From Cryptomeria japonica (Eukaryota > Streptophyta > Pinopsida > Cupressales > Cupressaceae): DNA of 64,000 bases. The DNA lies in the NCBI RefSeq assembly GCF_030272615.1, contig NC_081408.1, forward strand, positions 624,307,912-624,371,911, given 5' to 3'. Made by a program: the position numbers and the translations under genes. Under the pieces are notes generated by a model that saw only the letters and a list, made by a program, of their open reading frames with translations, had not been told where the DNA came from and did no database searches. Shown here one piece after another: positions 10,561 through 23,030 of this stretch (position 1 is its first letter; the number at the start of each line of letters is the position of its first letter).

Positions 10561-12287
10561 TTTACATTATGGAAAAAGGAAAATAAGAAAAAATATATCA
10601 AAATAAACCCAAATTTCCCTATCTAGGCAAATGTCTTGATTATTCAACTCTTCATCAATATCAAATCAAAATTTTTTGTCTACGAAAATGCCTAAATTAT
10701 TCAAGATTTTCTCAACATCAACCTCATGTCATGTAAAATGTTCTAATTATCCAACCAACACTCAACTATCCATAGTTAGTTTGTGGATTCAACTATCCAT
10801 AGACCAACAATGACTTGCCAAGTTTGCGGAATCAACTATCCATAAACCATCAACAACCCGCCAACTTTATTGATTATAATATCTACAAACCAACAAGTCA
10901 CCACCCCTCTTACTCCTAAAGGGACTATAGATGAAAAGATGCTACTCATGAAATCAATCACCCATGAGAAAGAAGCTAGCTCGGGATGATAGATGTCCTC
11001 CTACCTCCATTTCCTCCAACCTCTAATGAAACCCTTCTTAACTCCTAAACCTGACAAAACCTATGCATATATAGTTTTCCAACCACTTTGATATCAACAT
11101 TATTTTGTATACTTATTTTTGAATATAATAGAATAAATGAAAATATAAGAAAATCTAGAGTCATCTCTATTTGTTGAACCAGTAGCAGCATTAATATGGT
11201 TCATTGAGGGCCACTTTATTTCTTATTTTCTACACTAATGCCGAGAACAAAGGGTAAAATTTACAAGCAATCCATTCACAAAAATATTATAAATATTCAT
11301 TCCATTTACATATAATCTAATAATTTCATTCTCCATAACCAAAATTTTGATTTTTTTATTCCTGATAATTGTTACCTTGTCCCATCCATAGTCATTATAG
11401 ATTCTAGTCATTTTTTTTATAATCTTGAAAGGACCATTCTCATAAAATATAACTAGGTTATTGCTACACTTAAAACCTCCAATCATCGAGAGAATAATAG
11501 GATCATTTTATTTTCTTCCACAAGACTTAAAGGAGTAGAAAATCTTGGTGACATGATTGTGTTTCAAATGATGATATCTGACATGGTGATTTAGGTATTT
11601 TGTTGTGGTAGTGGTACTATAATTTCCATTAATGTGGAGATCAATACTTCTTTTCACCAAGTGATGCCCTTCATTTTTGTATGCTTGTTGTGTCTCTATA
11701 ACACTAGACATCATGTTTAATGCCTTATTGAATATTCTAGTCTACTTTTATATAAAAAAAATTATGTCATACAGTAAGAATATAAGTCGTTTGCGAATGC
11801 AAAAAAATTACACATTGAAATAATAAAAGTCGCATAGAGATTCAAACTCAAGGTGTGATTTTGATCAAAACAAGTTCTATATGCTTGCAATGGAGTTTTT
11901 ATTCTCATTCAATTCTCCACACAACAAAAATGCAACAAAATTTTACAAGCCTAGCTTCAACGAACAAATCTACACCTTAACATTCCTTTTTTAATAACCA
12001 ATATTTAAGTGAAAGGTAGAAAACTCTCTTGAATCAACATTATTAAATGCAATTACCTTATAAAACAAAGCATTCAACAACTAATTTGTGAATTCTATAC
12101 TTATCTCACCACAAACTTCACCAATTAAAATAAAAATGCCACAATCTATAGCTCAAATAAAAGTTGGATAATAGTTCAATTTATGACACACAAATCCATG
12201 ACCTCTTTAGGAAAAATAAAATCCAAGAAATGTCTCCATACAAACCTCCGAGCCTCCCTTTTTATTTTTGCTAGGCTTGAGGTCATA

Positions 12288-12303
12288 GCCACTCTAATAC
12301 TAA
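12288..12303 (-). other. Degenerate tRNA-iMet-type primer binding site
   Basis: The minus strand reads TTAGTATTAGAGTGG right after the 5' LTR. It differs from the copia consensus TGGTATCAGAGC by transitions only. Confidence 0.6.
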
Positions 12304-12305
12304 TT

Positions 12306-12508
12306 TGTTGAACAACAAAGATAAAATCGAAAAAGATTTACATTGCAAACAAATTAAATTAGGAATTTTATTATGATCATTTCATTGCACTATTGCATCG
12401 AATGTATTGGATTATAAATCCATTATTCTCCAATTACAGGAATAACTTCCGACCCAACTAACTAACTTAATAACTAGATTATGAAATATAAACCTTAATT
12501 TCCTGATA
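12306..12508 (-). repeat. 5' LTR of the small element
   Basis: This is the partner of 10342-10546 and is more diverged at its outer end (ATCAGGAAATT instead of TTAGGAACTT). Confidence 0.7.
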
Positions 12509-12698
12509 ATTGTTATCCACATAAGGGATTTAGATATAAAAATAACAAAATTTTGACATTTTAAATTCTTATGTAAATATTTGCCATGAAATATTTTAGT
12601 CAAAATATACTTTTTAATTACTTTTTATATACCTAATTTTCTCTTTTTAAAAATATTGAAAATTGAGGTCCTAAAATATAAAAAATGGGATAGTACAT

Positions 12699-12704
12699 TT
12701 TATT
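12699..12704 (-). terminator. Likely polyadenylation signal of the terpene synthase
   Basis: AATAAA on the minus strand begins 15 bases after the TAA stop codon at 12719-12721, so the 3' UTR would be short. The small LTR element starts only about 190 bases further on. Confidence 0.45.
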
Positions 12705-12718
12705 TTCATAGTAAGAAA

Positions 12719-15700
12719 TTACATTGCCACAGGTTCAAGGAGGAGTTGAGTAACTAGATCTTTAATATCTTTGTTAGAGTTGGTAAATCCATCTCTCTCT
12801 TTATAAAGAAGTTGGTAACTTCTTCCAATATTATAAGCATAGTCCTTGCTTATAGTTGGAACATTATCAGGTTTCAAATACTCCCAATCTAATTCTTTGA
12901 GTCGTTTTTGCAATAATTCTTTAAGGTAATCCAAAGCTTCTTCCTCTGTAGATTCTGGATGGTCTTTTATATAGCATGATATGCATGATACTAACTCTCC
13001 ACGATTTGCTTCAGCCTTCAAAAACATGAATTAAAATTATAATCAAATTAATTTGGACTTAAAAATAACTAAATTCATATACCTTTTGGAATGCATATAA
13101 ATTTAAGGTTGTAAATAGAAAATCATTACATACCTTGAAAGTTCTGGTGTCACCTTTTAGTCTAAGGGATAGGCATAAAAGTTCATTGAACTTTGATGGA
13201 TAATCTATTTCTTGAATGATGTCATCTGAAAGAACTGCATCTAATGTTAATATAGGTTGCAACATGGTCACACGATATGCTGAGCTTGGTACACCATTTT
13301 CTAAATATTCCTCTAAAGATGGGATGTACCCATCAACAATCCATTGAGCTTCCTTTGTAAGGGCGTTGAGATAAGCTTCCCACTGTACAAGAAAATAAAT
13401 TTATTTAAATCAACGATATATTTATCATGACGACATTACATAAGAGTTAAAATGTAGGCAAAATAATAAGAAAATTTGTTCAAACATTAAAATCAAAACC
13501 TAAAATTGATTTTAATCTTATTTCAAAAAATTAAAATCAATTTAAAAATATAGAATGCTAATTTAATCTCTCTATATAAAGAAGATTCTTTTTTAAAATA
13601 AACGGAAGAGACATCTTAATAGAAGCATAGAAGAAGAATATTGGCCTATTTTAAAGTTGTATTACCACTATAGTGTAAAGTCTAATTAAAATAACATATA
13701 AGAGATCAGGGAAAATAGTAACATTTGTAGAGATAACCAATAAATACTTTTTTGCTAACTATAACTAGTGAAGTCATACCATCATAGAAATTGAATTTTA
13801 ATAGTTTATCATTACTAATTATTATTTTTGGTTTGGGTATTAATGTCAAACATATATACTTGGAAAGATAAAATTAAATTTAGCCAATAAAAAACATTTA
13901 TTCTTATAGATTACGTGAGGCGTAGGGATAAAGTAGTGATATAATATTGTTACAAGTAATAGATTCAAATTCATACAACTTTGAGTGTGTAAGGGAGTGT
14001 GTCTCGTCCTTGAGTCTTCTCTGCGGCTTGAGCACTTTCATTTACTCCCATGTGAAATGCCTTATATGCTATTTTAATATTTTCAGGAAAGCTTTTTGGA
14101 GGTAAAGGATCCCACCTAAAAGAAAACATGCCAATACAATAAATTAGTGTATATTATTAGAACAAATTCTAGTTTATGCATATACTATCAAACACAAAGT
14201 AACAACTTCATACAGAACATTAATTTTATATTTATATAGTGTATGAAAATATTTGATTATATAGAATAATGGCTACTAGACCCCAATTACTTACTATTTT
14301 TTATTATTAAAAATATTAATAATCTACTATTATTTTCTTTTGTAATAATACAAATGTATGTGGACAATGAGGCCTTTCTCATACAATACTTACCTCTTAA
14401 CAGCTTCATTGAAGAGTTTAATCTCGTCAATAGTACCATAAGTGTCATAGACGTCATCGACAATTGTTGTAAGAGCACAAAGCTTTGCAAAATCACTTCT
14501 ATAGACAGAATACTTATCATCTATTGCGTATGCACATGCTAAAGCAAAATATTCCACATGACGATGACGAGCAAACTCCACTTTATCCAAATCTAAGTCC
14601 TTCCACCATCTAAACACAACATTCACACAAATTTTAGTTTTCTATAAAATTAAACCACAAAATACTATGAATATATAATCATATTTATAAACGTTGAATA
14701 CGAAAATTTAAATTAAAAATTACGACCAAAACCCACTTAAAAAAATTAGAAATCTCATTGCAAAAATAATTAAACATATACCATTATTCTCTAAAATAAA
14801 AATGCTTATATGAGAGTTACAAATAATTTAATTGCTCAACTCTATATTTTTTGATGGGCATGCTCTCCAAACGTTATTATCTGACATCCTCAACAAACTT
14901 AAACTTACCTTAAGATTGGTTCAAGCTCTCGCCGATGGACTGACTGCATGATATTGAAGTCCAATTTAGCCAGATTCAGAATTTCTTTATTATCAGCCAA
15001 CCTGAAAATTAGAGGTAGAAGGTCAAACTTTGTATAAGAGAATAAGGCCTAGCTAACCATAAGAGGTAAAAGGAAAGTAGTGTCATTACTCTGTCCAAGA
15101 TCTGTTTTCCCCATATATGTCCATATAATTCCTTGCTTCAACTCTGGGCAGATTTCCGTGCCAGCCATACTCCAGGTTGTACTTTATCTGCGTATTAAAA
15201 TATTGGGTTAGGACTTGAATGAAAAAAGTTCTCCATAGTTAAAACCAGAGCTTCTTGACAACATGATTACCTCTCGTAAAAGATGAGAACTGATATTGTT
15301 TTTCTCTAAAGCTTGATTTAAATATGTTGCTGCAAAAGCTTTAGCTTCGTCCATGATATTTTCCTCTGGAAAAGCAATTAACGAAGCTCTATAAAGATTT
15401 AGAATACTTCCTATCTTCTCTTCCTCTGATAGGCTTGATGGACACAAGAACTGCCCATCATTTCCTTTGAAGTGTCTTAACACATCTGCCATTATATCAA
15501 ACATCTCTGTAATGATTCTATTGTAGACGTAGCATGATGCACAAATGAAAACTTAAACAATAAGAAAGAAACGAGAGGAATGAAAACATAACAATAAAGA
15601 AATTAAAAAGCCATTACAAACAGGTGTTAATCACCTGCGGAAACAGGATATCTATTCAGTCGAAGGATTCGAAGTCCCAAGGCTGCGGTATTCAGATCTT

Positions 15701-16591
15701 TAGGGCAATCGTTCCAATAGCTGTAAACAAAAATCTATTTCTGAAACAATTTGACATGCAAATGACGGGTAAATGCATGAAATATGCCATGTTTCAGCTT
15801 TTGTGGAGATGTTATTTTATTACTCCAAATAAAATAGAACCCTCACCACTTGTCTCCAGCTAGATTCACAACTTTTTGCATGCCAGACTTTATTTTTGAG
15901 ATGATTCCCTTCTATTATAAGATATCTCTAGACATATTTTACATATTTTTTTTAAATATAAGTATACTAATCTATATAACAATCACATCAATGTTAACTT
16001 TGGAGAGCAAAAAAACAAGCAAATATACTGTTTTTATTATTATAAGATTTTTGCAAACCTGTAAACATAATCAAGTGCTTGTGTTATTTCATTTTGGAAA
16101 TGTCTATCTATTCCAAGGCGTTGAACTTTATCCACCATCACAAGGTGCTCAAAGGCATTCTCAGCACAAGATTTACCACTTTTTGCTGTGGGCATTTCAT
16201 TAAACATGTCCTTGATCTCTGCAATAAGCCTCTCAGCACGCTCCTTGTAATGAGAATCCTGTAAAATTTTGACACTCTTGTTCATATGATCATATAAAAA
16301 TCTAGAAAAATGAATAAGAGAATGTGAAAATCACTTAAAATGAAATCCGCTTGCCTCATATTGGTGCTCTTGGATAGTTTTTATAATATCATCGTCCCAC
16401 AAGTTGGGATGATGGTTGCCTGTGCGCCTGATTGGAGTTTCAGCACTGGTGATGGAAGCCTTATTGATGAAGGAATTAAGCCGCCTCCTGCTCAAGCTTG
16501 GCAAACTTGTATTGGAAAGCTTGACATGATGGTTGGGTGGAGATTTTAAGCATGAGCTCAAAACAGAGGGGGAAACAGAGAAAAGAGCCAT
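12719..16591 (-). CDS. Monoterpene synthase, conifer TPS-d type, 10 exons, intact
   Basis: Exons (plus coordinates, in coding order): 16355-16591, 16059-16258, 15635-15720, 15271-15506, 15090-15187, 14909-15001, 14394-14609, 13977-14115, 13134-13382, 12719-13015. They join in frame to 616 residues with no stop; nine introns is the gymnosperm mono-/sesquiterpene synthase structure. The protein has a Ser-rich plastid transit peptide (about 1-53), [11 protein letters not shown] (the RRX8W motif of enzymes making cyclic monoterpenes, 55-65), RHR (331-333), the Mg-binding DDVYD (368-372) and GDTRTFKAE (512-520) in the NSE/DTE position. The Gly at the first site of that motif is, as I recall, usual in conifers. 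It would ionise and cyclise geranyl diphosphate in plastids; the product cannot be read from sequence. Intron 1 uses a GC donor (GAG|GCAAGC at 16354). I chose the ATG at 16591 (MALFSV, the family's usual start) because the TATA box at 16636-16645 puts transcription start near the earlier in-frame ATG at 16612, which would add seven residues. Confidence 0.93.
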
Positions 16592-16633
16592 TGAAATTGA
16601 AAGGATTTGCACACCAGGAAAGGCCCCTTCGGT

Positions 16634-17017
16634 GGCCTTTTATAACAAGAGGTGATGAATTCTCTCACAAAATTTTCAAATTGGCACATTTCGTCTGACA
16701 AATTTTGCCCGGAAAGTTCGGTTTTCTTCGCCACCAATCTTTTTTTTTAATTTGTTATTAGTAAACGTCCACCTAATTGGCCTTTTATAACAACAGGTGA
16801 TGAATTCTCTCACAAAATTTCAAATTGGCACATTTCGTCTGACAAATTTTGCCCGGAAAGTTCGGTTTTCTTCGCCACCAGTCTTTTTTTAAAATTTGTT
16901 ATTAGTAAACGTCCACCTAATTGGCCTTTTATAACAACAGGTGATGAATTTTGTCACAAATTTTCAAAAGGGCACACATTTGAGTCAAGATTCGGTCTGA
17001 CAATTGGCCTTTTATAA
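16634..17017. repeat. Tandemly repeated promoter segment
   Basis: Units start with GGCCTTTTATAAC at 16634, 16779, 16923 and 17006. Units 1 and 2 (145 and 144 bases) are nearly identical. Unit 3 (83 bases) is shortened and diverged, and unit 4 is only the TATA end. Each unit carries a TATA box pointing at the terpene synthase plus the sequence normally just upstream of it. Confidence 0.9.
16636..16645 (-). promoter_or_regulatory. TATA box of the terpene synthase
   Basis: The minus strand reads TTATAAAAGG, predicting a start about 30 bases further, near 16606-16616. Identical boxes recur at 16781-16790, 16925-16934 and 17008-17017 because the surrounding DNA is tandemly repeated. Confidence 0.6.
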
Positions 17018-17019
17018 CT

Positions 17020-18205
17020 TTCTCTTGGACATAGACAAGATGACAATTGTTGGTGTAGGGATTTTCTTGGTGGAGGCTCTTTTTGCTTGCATTGTCCTTT
17101 GCTGGGTGTGGTGGGTAGAGTTTAGGGGTAATCTGTCTACAATGTTGTTATCCCACTTTGTTGCCCTAATTTATGGTCTATTCTTTTATGGGGTGGACAA
17201 CATTTGGTATTTCTTTCTAGTTTATGCCTTTACCAAGCTCTGCTTTGAGTTGTTTTGTCTTGGTGGAGTTGCAACCCATTTTTGGGTTGATGCGGTGGGG
17301 TTTCTTCACCTTTGTAGATAATTATGGTTGCTAGATAGTTTCCTATTGTAGGAGGGAATTTACTTGCTCCCCCTAATCTTTTATCATGGATTGGCTCCTA
17401 TGGCAGGCCTATTGCTGCCATATTTCCTACTTGTTTTGTTGCTAGTCCTATAGAGGTGGATGGTTCCCTAGTAGATATGGTGTTTTAGGCTTTTAGACAT
17501 TGGAGCTCCTCTTTATTGTTGTTTGGTTCTTCTGACTCTATAGAAGTGGTGTTTGAAGCAATATTTGTAGGGGTTTTACCTCTAAGAGGTTCATTAAAAA
17601 TTCCTTCATATCTTGTTACTATTCCAATAAGGATACCTACTATTTCTACTCTTACTGCTCATTATATGTTTCTCCTATTATTCCCTCATGACTAGATTCT
17701 GCTTTTGCTGCTCCTATTAATCTTCCCCAATCTTTGGTGGCAGTTCCTGTTGATCTATCACTAGCTTCTAAGTCTTCTTCTAGTGTTTCTCTTGAAATGG
17801 TTTTGTCTTCTACTTCTTCTTCTTCTTCTTCTTCTAGGTCTATGTGTCTAGAAGATAACTCTAGATGATTGTTCATAGAAGGAAAAAGGATGTAAAAATG
17901 TGTAATATGATTTCTAATGTTTCTCAACTATGTTTTTCTTAGATTATTGTTTAGTATAAGTACTTTGGTGTTAAGGTTTTTCAAGGTTGTTTCAATTCTA
18001 TTTTAGTCCCCTTTTAGGCTACCCTTGGGGTAACTCTGTTGTTCTTTCTTCGCAACAACCTTTTGTTTGTTGATCATTCTAGTTTTTGACTTCGTTCAAT
18101 TGATATTGTTTTTAGGGCTTGTTCTTCAAGCCTATTTTTTATGTTTTTTGGTTCAAATCTGTAAAGGGTTGGGGCCCTTCCCCACTTAATCTAATAGAAA
18201 ACATA
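17020..18205 (+). mobile_element. Decayed LINE ORF1-type retroposon
   Basis: The plus strand is G/T-rich with only broken frames. Near 17866-17940 a stretch reads IVHRRKKDVKM and ends in a stop. That is the kind of W(I/T)V.(R)KK tail seen at the end of LINE ORF1-type proteins, and at the end of the frame at 56415-56759. About 265 bases later it ends GTAAAGGGTTGGGGCCC, then CTTAATCTAATAGAAAA, similar to the end of the 56.2-kb insertion. No ORF2 or reverse transcriptase follows. The 5' end is not defined; an open stretch at 17004-17321 is hydrophobic and unrecognised. Confidence 0.4.
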
Positions 18206-21200
18206 TCACAAATATCATTTCTATTAATCAATTCTTTTTTTCAATTTCTTAGTATAAATGTAAAGGTGGTTAGAGAAAGATAAACCATATAAGGTGAAAC
18301 ATTAAATAATATGTTAAAAGAAAGAAGTTGCATGAAGTCATAAAGTAGTAGGGACTATTAATTTAGTAGTTATTTGGCTTTCATACATTAGGAAATCATC
18401 TTGGTCATGTAGTAAGGGCACAAAACTTTTAAGAGAACCATAATTAGTCTTTTTATTATGCACTTCCTTAAGAATATGATCAATAGTCCTTAAAAGAGAA
18501 ACAACCAAGGTAAGATGAGAAAATTTGTCACTATTTGGCCAACTTGAGTTCTACAGCTATCATGGAGAAAAGAGGAAATTGAAGGTTGATAGAAATTTAG
18601 AGAGGATCCATGAGCATAGTGACAAGAAGTACATGAAAATCATGAGATTCATGCCAATGGGTACATTGAGTCCTATCACATTAACACCCTTTTGGGAGGA
18701 TTTTTCTCCTATTGGAAGGAAAGGTTGACAAAATTCTAACAACCATACAAGAGTTGTCATTTTAGTTGTTAAGCGACATCTATTGGTAGACCAATTCAAG
18801 AGCATTTATGACACTTTTGTATTGAGCCTGGTGCATTTATGACGTAAATTCATGATCAATATTTTATCATTCTGACTTCATGAATCCTAAAGATAAAATA
18901 GCACTAGCCACCCCTAAGCCAAATTTGAGATTAATTTGGTGAGATAGGAGCATAACAGAAAAAAATCTTGAGAATATTCTATATTCAAATGAGCATATTC
19001 TACATCATACCTTTTTTGGCACATGTCCCTTAGCTTGGGCACATCCAAAATGGTTACTCCCTCCCATGCTAAGAAACAAAAATATTCGTTCTCCCTCATT
19101 TTCCAAGAACACTTACTCTTGTCTATCTTCCTCTCACCATCATAACAAAGCATTATCAAAACTCACACTCAATCTTGCAACACCTTGGTCTTCTCTTAAA
19201 GAACGATCATGTTTCATCTCAAGAGACAGGTCTCGACCTTGTATAATGCTCTTCTTCTCTCTTATCTCTCATATTTATTTTATTGCAATACTTTCTTATT
19301 TATCAAATGTCTAAATGCATATATTATCTACTTGCATTTAATCTATTTTATCATTGTATCTCTTGCAATAGGGGTTTTCCTATATTAAGAAGGGTTTGTT
19401 TCTATTACACTTTTATTTTATTATTTTATCCAATCGATCTATTGTTTATGGAGGTGAGAACACTGAAATCACGGGGGCTTCATGTTAGACAATTCAAATG
19501 ACTGAAAGATAACATAGAGGGGAGGGGTTTATCAACTGTCACCAGATTACTGGAACCTTAAGCAATTTAAACTTTAATACCAAAATCCAAAAGATCAATA
19601 CCGGAATGCATATACCAAAAACTGAAATAATAGATAAACCAATTAAGCATAAACAATAATCAGAGAATAAATACCATCCACATGACACCAAGATTTATAT
19701 GTGGAAAACCCGGTAAAGGGAAAAACCACGGTGGGAAGCCTACCCACAGTTAGATAATACTTCTGCAGCAAGTATGTGAATTACAATTGAGGGGCCTGGA
19801 CTTGCAGGAAGGCCAACAACCTAGAGTGCACTTCTCATCACAAAATGATTCCCACTAACTACATAGAAATCTAAACTACTATCCAAAAGAATCATTCAGG
19901 CAAAGGATTTGGTCGATCATTCGTGATCTAGTTGATTATAAATAACATCTTGTTAATATTAAATTGATTTGCATTGATTCGAGTTGAGTGAACTAAATTA
20001 TAATTTATTAATGAATGAATAAATGAATTTTAATTTATTAGAATTATTTTTTCATATACTTTTTTAATAGGTTTTTTTACATCGTTAAAATTTAAAATTT
20101 ATTTTTTGAAGTTAGTAATAATGAAAAAAAGAGAGGAGGGGGGCTTTATTAAAATTAAAATACAACTAGGATTTACAATTAAAATTTATTTTATGTATAT
20201 ATACTAAGGGGTTTATTTAGTTAAAATTTATTCATTAGAATTTGGTAATTAAAATTTATTTATGTCAATAGAATTTTAAATTTATAGTTGAAATTTAATT
20301 TATAACCTACTCTTATAAGAAGGGATTTATTCTTTAGTGTATATAAAGTAAAGTTTGTTTATTAAAGAAAAATTTAAGAGGTGATTAATCCTTTAAGAAA
20401 AATGATATTTCACCAATGATACACTTATTCTATAGTATTGGTTCTTTTTCTCCAAGTGTCTCTATTTAGTCTCAAATAGTACCTAGTAGTAAGTAGATTT
20501 TCCCAAGACATTTAATACATTTCAAATATCTAAGTTCTTTATTTATTTATTTTTATTTTTTGGACTTCAAACTACCTTTTTGTATATTTCAAAATAGTCC
20601 AAGTATTAAAGGTCAAAAGAATTTACCTACCAAGTAAATGAGTTTAGACTCATGGTTACCCCTTTTATGTATTTCAAGCAAAATGAATTAATGTTTAGTA
20701 AAAATTCTCCTCAATTCAAGAAGTTGAACATTTGAACATACCTTTACGCCAGTTAGTTTTCAAGATACAAAGTATAAAAGGCTATTGAGCGTAGTCAAGC
20801 TTTAGAAGCACTCGTGACTAGTAAAAAGAAGTAATCACATTTTTATTGCAAAGCAATGAATTTATTAACGTTTAAACTTAGAGGAGAAGTTCATAGTTAA
20901 ATCTTCATACAACCTGAATGGTATAATCTATTTGGAAGAACACTTGTATTAATTAAGATGTAAAGAAACCATAGTTTTTAGCAAATGGAAATGGAACCAA
21001 AATTGCTATCGTTTTGCAAGATACTACTAAAATAGACCTTATCTTACGAAATCTCAAATTTTCAAATTTAGTACTCATCCTTTGTGAATGTCTAGTGAAA
21101 CTTAGCTATGAAGATGAAATAAGTTATAATTTGTTATTATTGGATTCTTACCTTAACATGAGTTTTTGAGAAACCTATTCCACGATCTCTTAGAAAATTA

Positions 21201-22665
21201 AACGATAATTTTAATTGAGGGAAAATCGAGGAGCAAACCTTAGCTGCCTTCTAAGAGTTTGAAATTTATAAGGTTATTATTTGTAGAAATATCCAAGGGT
21301 AAAGTTAACATTGCTTCAAGTGGAAGGAATAGTTAGTTATCTCTATATATTCTTGCGAAGGATTTGACATTAGTTCAAAGGCAACAAGAAGAATATTGAA
21401 TAGAATTATTTAGGAGCTTTACTTATATTGGTTAATTAGCAAGTAATTAGACTCTCTTCTAATCTTAAGTTCAAACTTTGGTAATTAAAAGTAATGTGGT
21501 TATTTGAAGCTTATTATTAAATAATTTTTTTCCCTTCAACAAGTAAATGTTAATTTCTTTTCCAAAGTCTTGTTATTTAATCATTTAATTTTCTTTCAAG
21601 CAATCTAGTACCTTCGAGGTATTAGGATTTATGCTTAAAGTGTAATGCACATTTTTTATAAGCTATCTTCTATAAGTATCATAGTTTTCAAACGAATAGT
21701 ACTTTCATGCATTTAGTTCAAGTTTTAAAATTTTAATTATTATCATAGTTTTCTTTCAAGAAAATACTATTCCAAAAGTAGATGATTTGATTGTGTCACT
21801 TTTAATCACACAAATTTTTTTTTATCTTAGTTTAAATTTCAAGCAATAATTCCTTGTATATTATAGTTTCTTTTTCATGGTTGTATTAGTATATTACTTT
21901 ACTTAAGATTCATAAATTCAAAGTTAAAATTCCTAGTTAGGCAACTAAACAAGAGGAGTTGAAACCAAAAACCTTAGCAACGTTCGGTATCTATGGTACC
22001 TTTGGGTCACACTTACGGGTAATGCCGTCGTGTTGAACTACTGCACTTAACGCCTAATAAAGTTGCAACAACGGCGTCTGTGGCATCGTCCCTCTAAATC
22101 ACCGGGGAGAAATAAGGGTCATTTGGAAGTTAAATCCAAGGGGTGGGTAATCCCCCTTGGATCGATAATCTAAAAAGATAAAATCTAAAATGAATTTACA
22201 TCCACTCAGTTAAACCTCAGAAAACCCCATTAGGGTTTGGTTGTGTGTTATGATTTTGGAGATTTATTAAATCTTGGTGATTTCAATGGTTGATAATGGA
22301 TTAAGGGTGACGTATTTAATAGAAAATAGGACTTAGTTATCTTAGGCCACAAGCGGAAGTCCACCTTGAGCCTTTTTTCTATAGAGCTACCATCATGGGT
22401 AGCAACCGCAGAGAAACTGTCTGGGACATTAACCCTAGAAAGGGTTACGTACCCACAAAATAGTTTACATTAAACCATAGATTAGAAAACAAAACTACAT
22501 ACTTTACGCCTTGATCCCGTGCCTAAACGGGTATGTAGGCAGTTTAGGGACAAAGTTGTCCCTTGTACTCAGGCGTTCGGGGATGGGGTCTAGGATTTGG
22601 TAAGTAGGTGGATTACGAAGTCTCCTAATTGAAAGATAAGGGAAATAAAGGAAAAAGTAATTCAA
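18206..22665. other. AT-rich intergenic DNA, no gene recognised
   Basis: About 4.5 kb with only short chance frames. 19500-19930 holds a GC-richer stretch (for example TGTGGAAAACCCGGTAAAGG, 19699-19718) that looks like retrotransposon leader or LTR sequence. 21960-22660 is another GC-richer stretch of possible LTR origin. A minus-strand open stretch at 18914-19159 has a protein-like composition but no similarity I can name. Confidence 0.5.
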
Positions 22666-22879
22666 CGCATATTGAGAAGGAATCCCGTATGGATTCACTT
22701 GACTTCCCGAGGCTTTAGGCCAAATTTCGAGGCATAATTCAAGCTTGCAATATGTTATTCTATTTGCTCCTAAGGACGGCGACCTCGATGCACTCCTATC
22801 AGAGGAGTGTAGTTCTTAGTGAGTGCCTTAGGACCTGGATGGTCCTGATGAGTCTAATTCTTTGGCCAAGGCACCTCCT

Positions 22880-23030
22880 ATCCCAAGTTGGATAGATGCC
22901 TACCCCGTTTGGGTAGATGCCTATCCCGTTTGGGTAGATGAAACCTCATGTCCCGTATGGATAGATGCCTAACCCGTATGGTTAGATGCTCATCCCGGAT
23001 GGATGAATGCCTAATCCAATTGGATATAGG
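22880..23030. repeat. Minisatellite, about 20-base unit, in copy 1
   Basis: About seven imperfect units of the form GTTTGGGTAGATGCCTATCCC. The units alternate GGATAGATGCC, GGGTAGATGCC and GGTTAGATGC. The same minisatellite is at 31930-32085 in copy 3. Confidence 0.75.

Larger units (their letters stand above)
10342..12508 (-). mobile_element. Small complete LTR retrotransposon, probably Ty1/copia-derived, non-autonomous
   Basis: A 205-base LTR (10342-10546) and a 203-base LTR (12306-12508) are in direct orientation. Both start TGTTGAACAACAA on the plus strand. Read on the minus strand, the 5' LTR is followed by a degenerate tRNA-iMet-type primer site (12288-12303). The 3' LTR is preceded by a polypurine tract (10547-10560). 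Flanking 5-mers GTTGT (10337-10341) and ATTGT (12509-12513) are a plausible target duplication with one change. The 1.75-kb interior has only short open pieces (11235-11486, 11508-11714) that I cannot assign, so it must have moved using enzymes from elsewhere. It lies 210 bases beyond the terpene synthase stop codon. Confidence 0.75.

Noticed and set aside
12719-13382. Gly at the first position of the NSE/DTE motif (GDTRTFKAE), considered as a sign of an inactive enzyme
   Set aside because: From memory conifer monoterpene synthases commonly have this Gly; all other motifs are intact.
17004-17321. A 105-residue hydrophobic frame considered as a membrane protein gene
   Set aside because: It begins inside the repeated promoter segment, is biased in composition, and has no recognisable similarity or supporting context.
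22880-23030. Regularly spaced repeats considered as a CRISPR-like array
   Set aside because: Units are contiguous and degenerate with no unique spacers, and the genome is eukaryotic.
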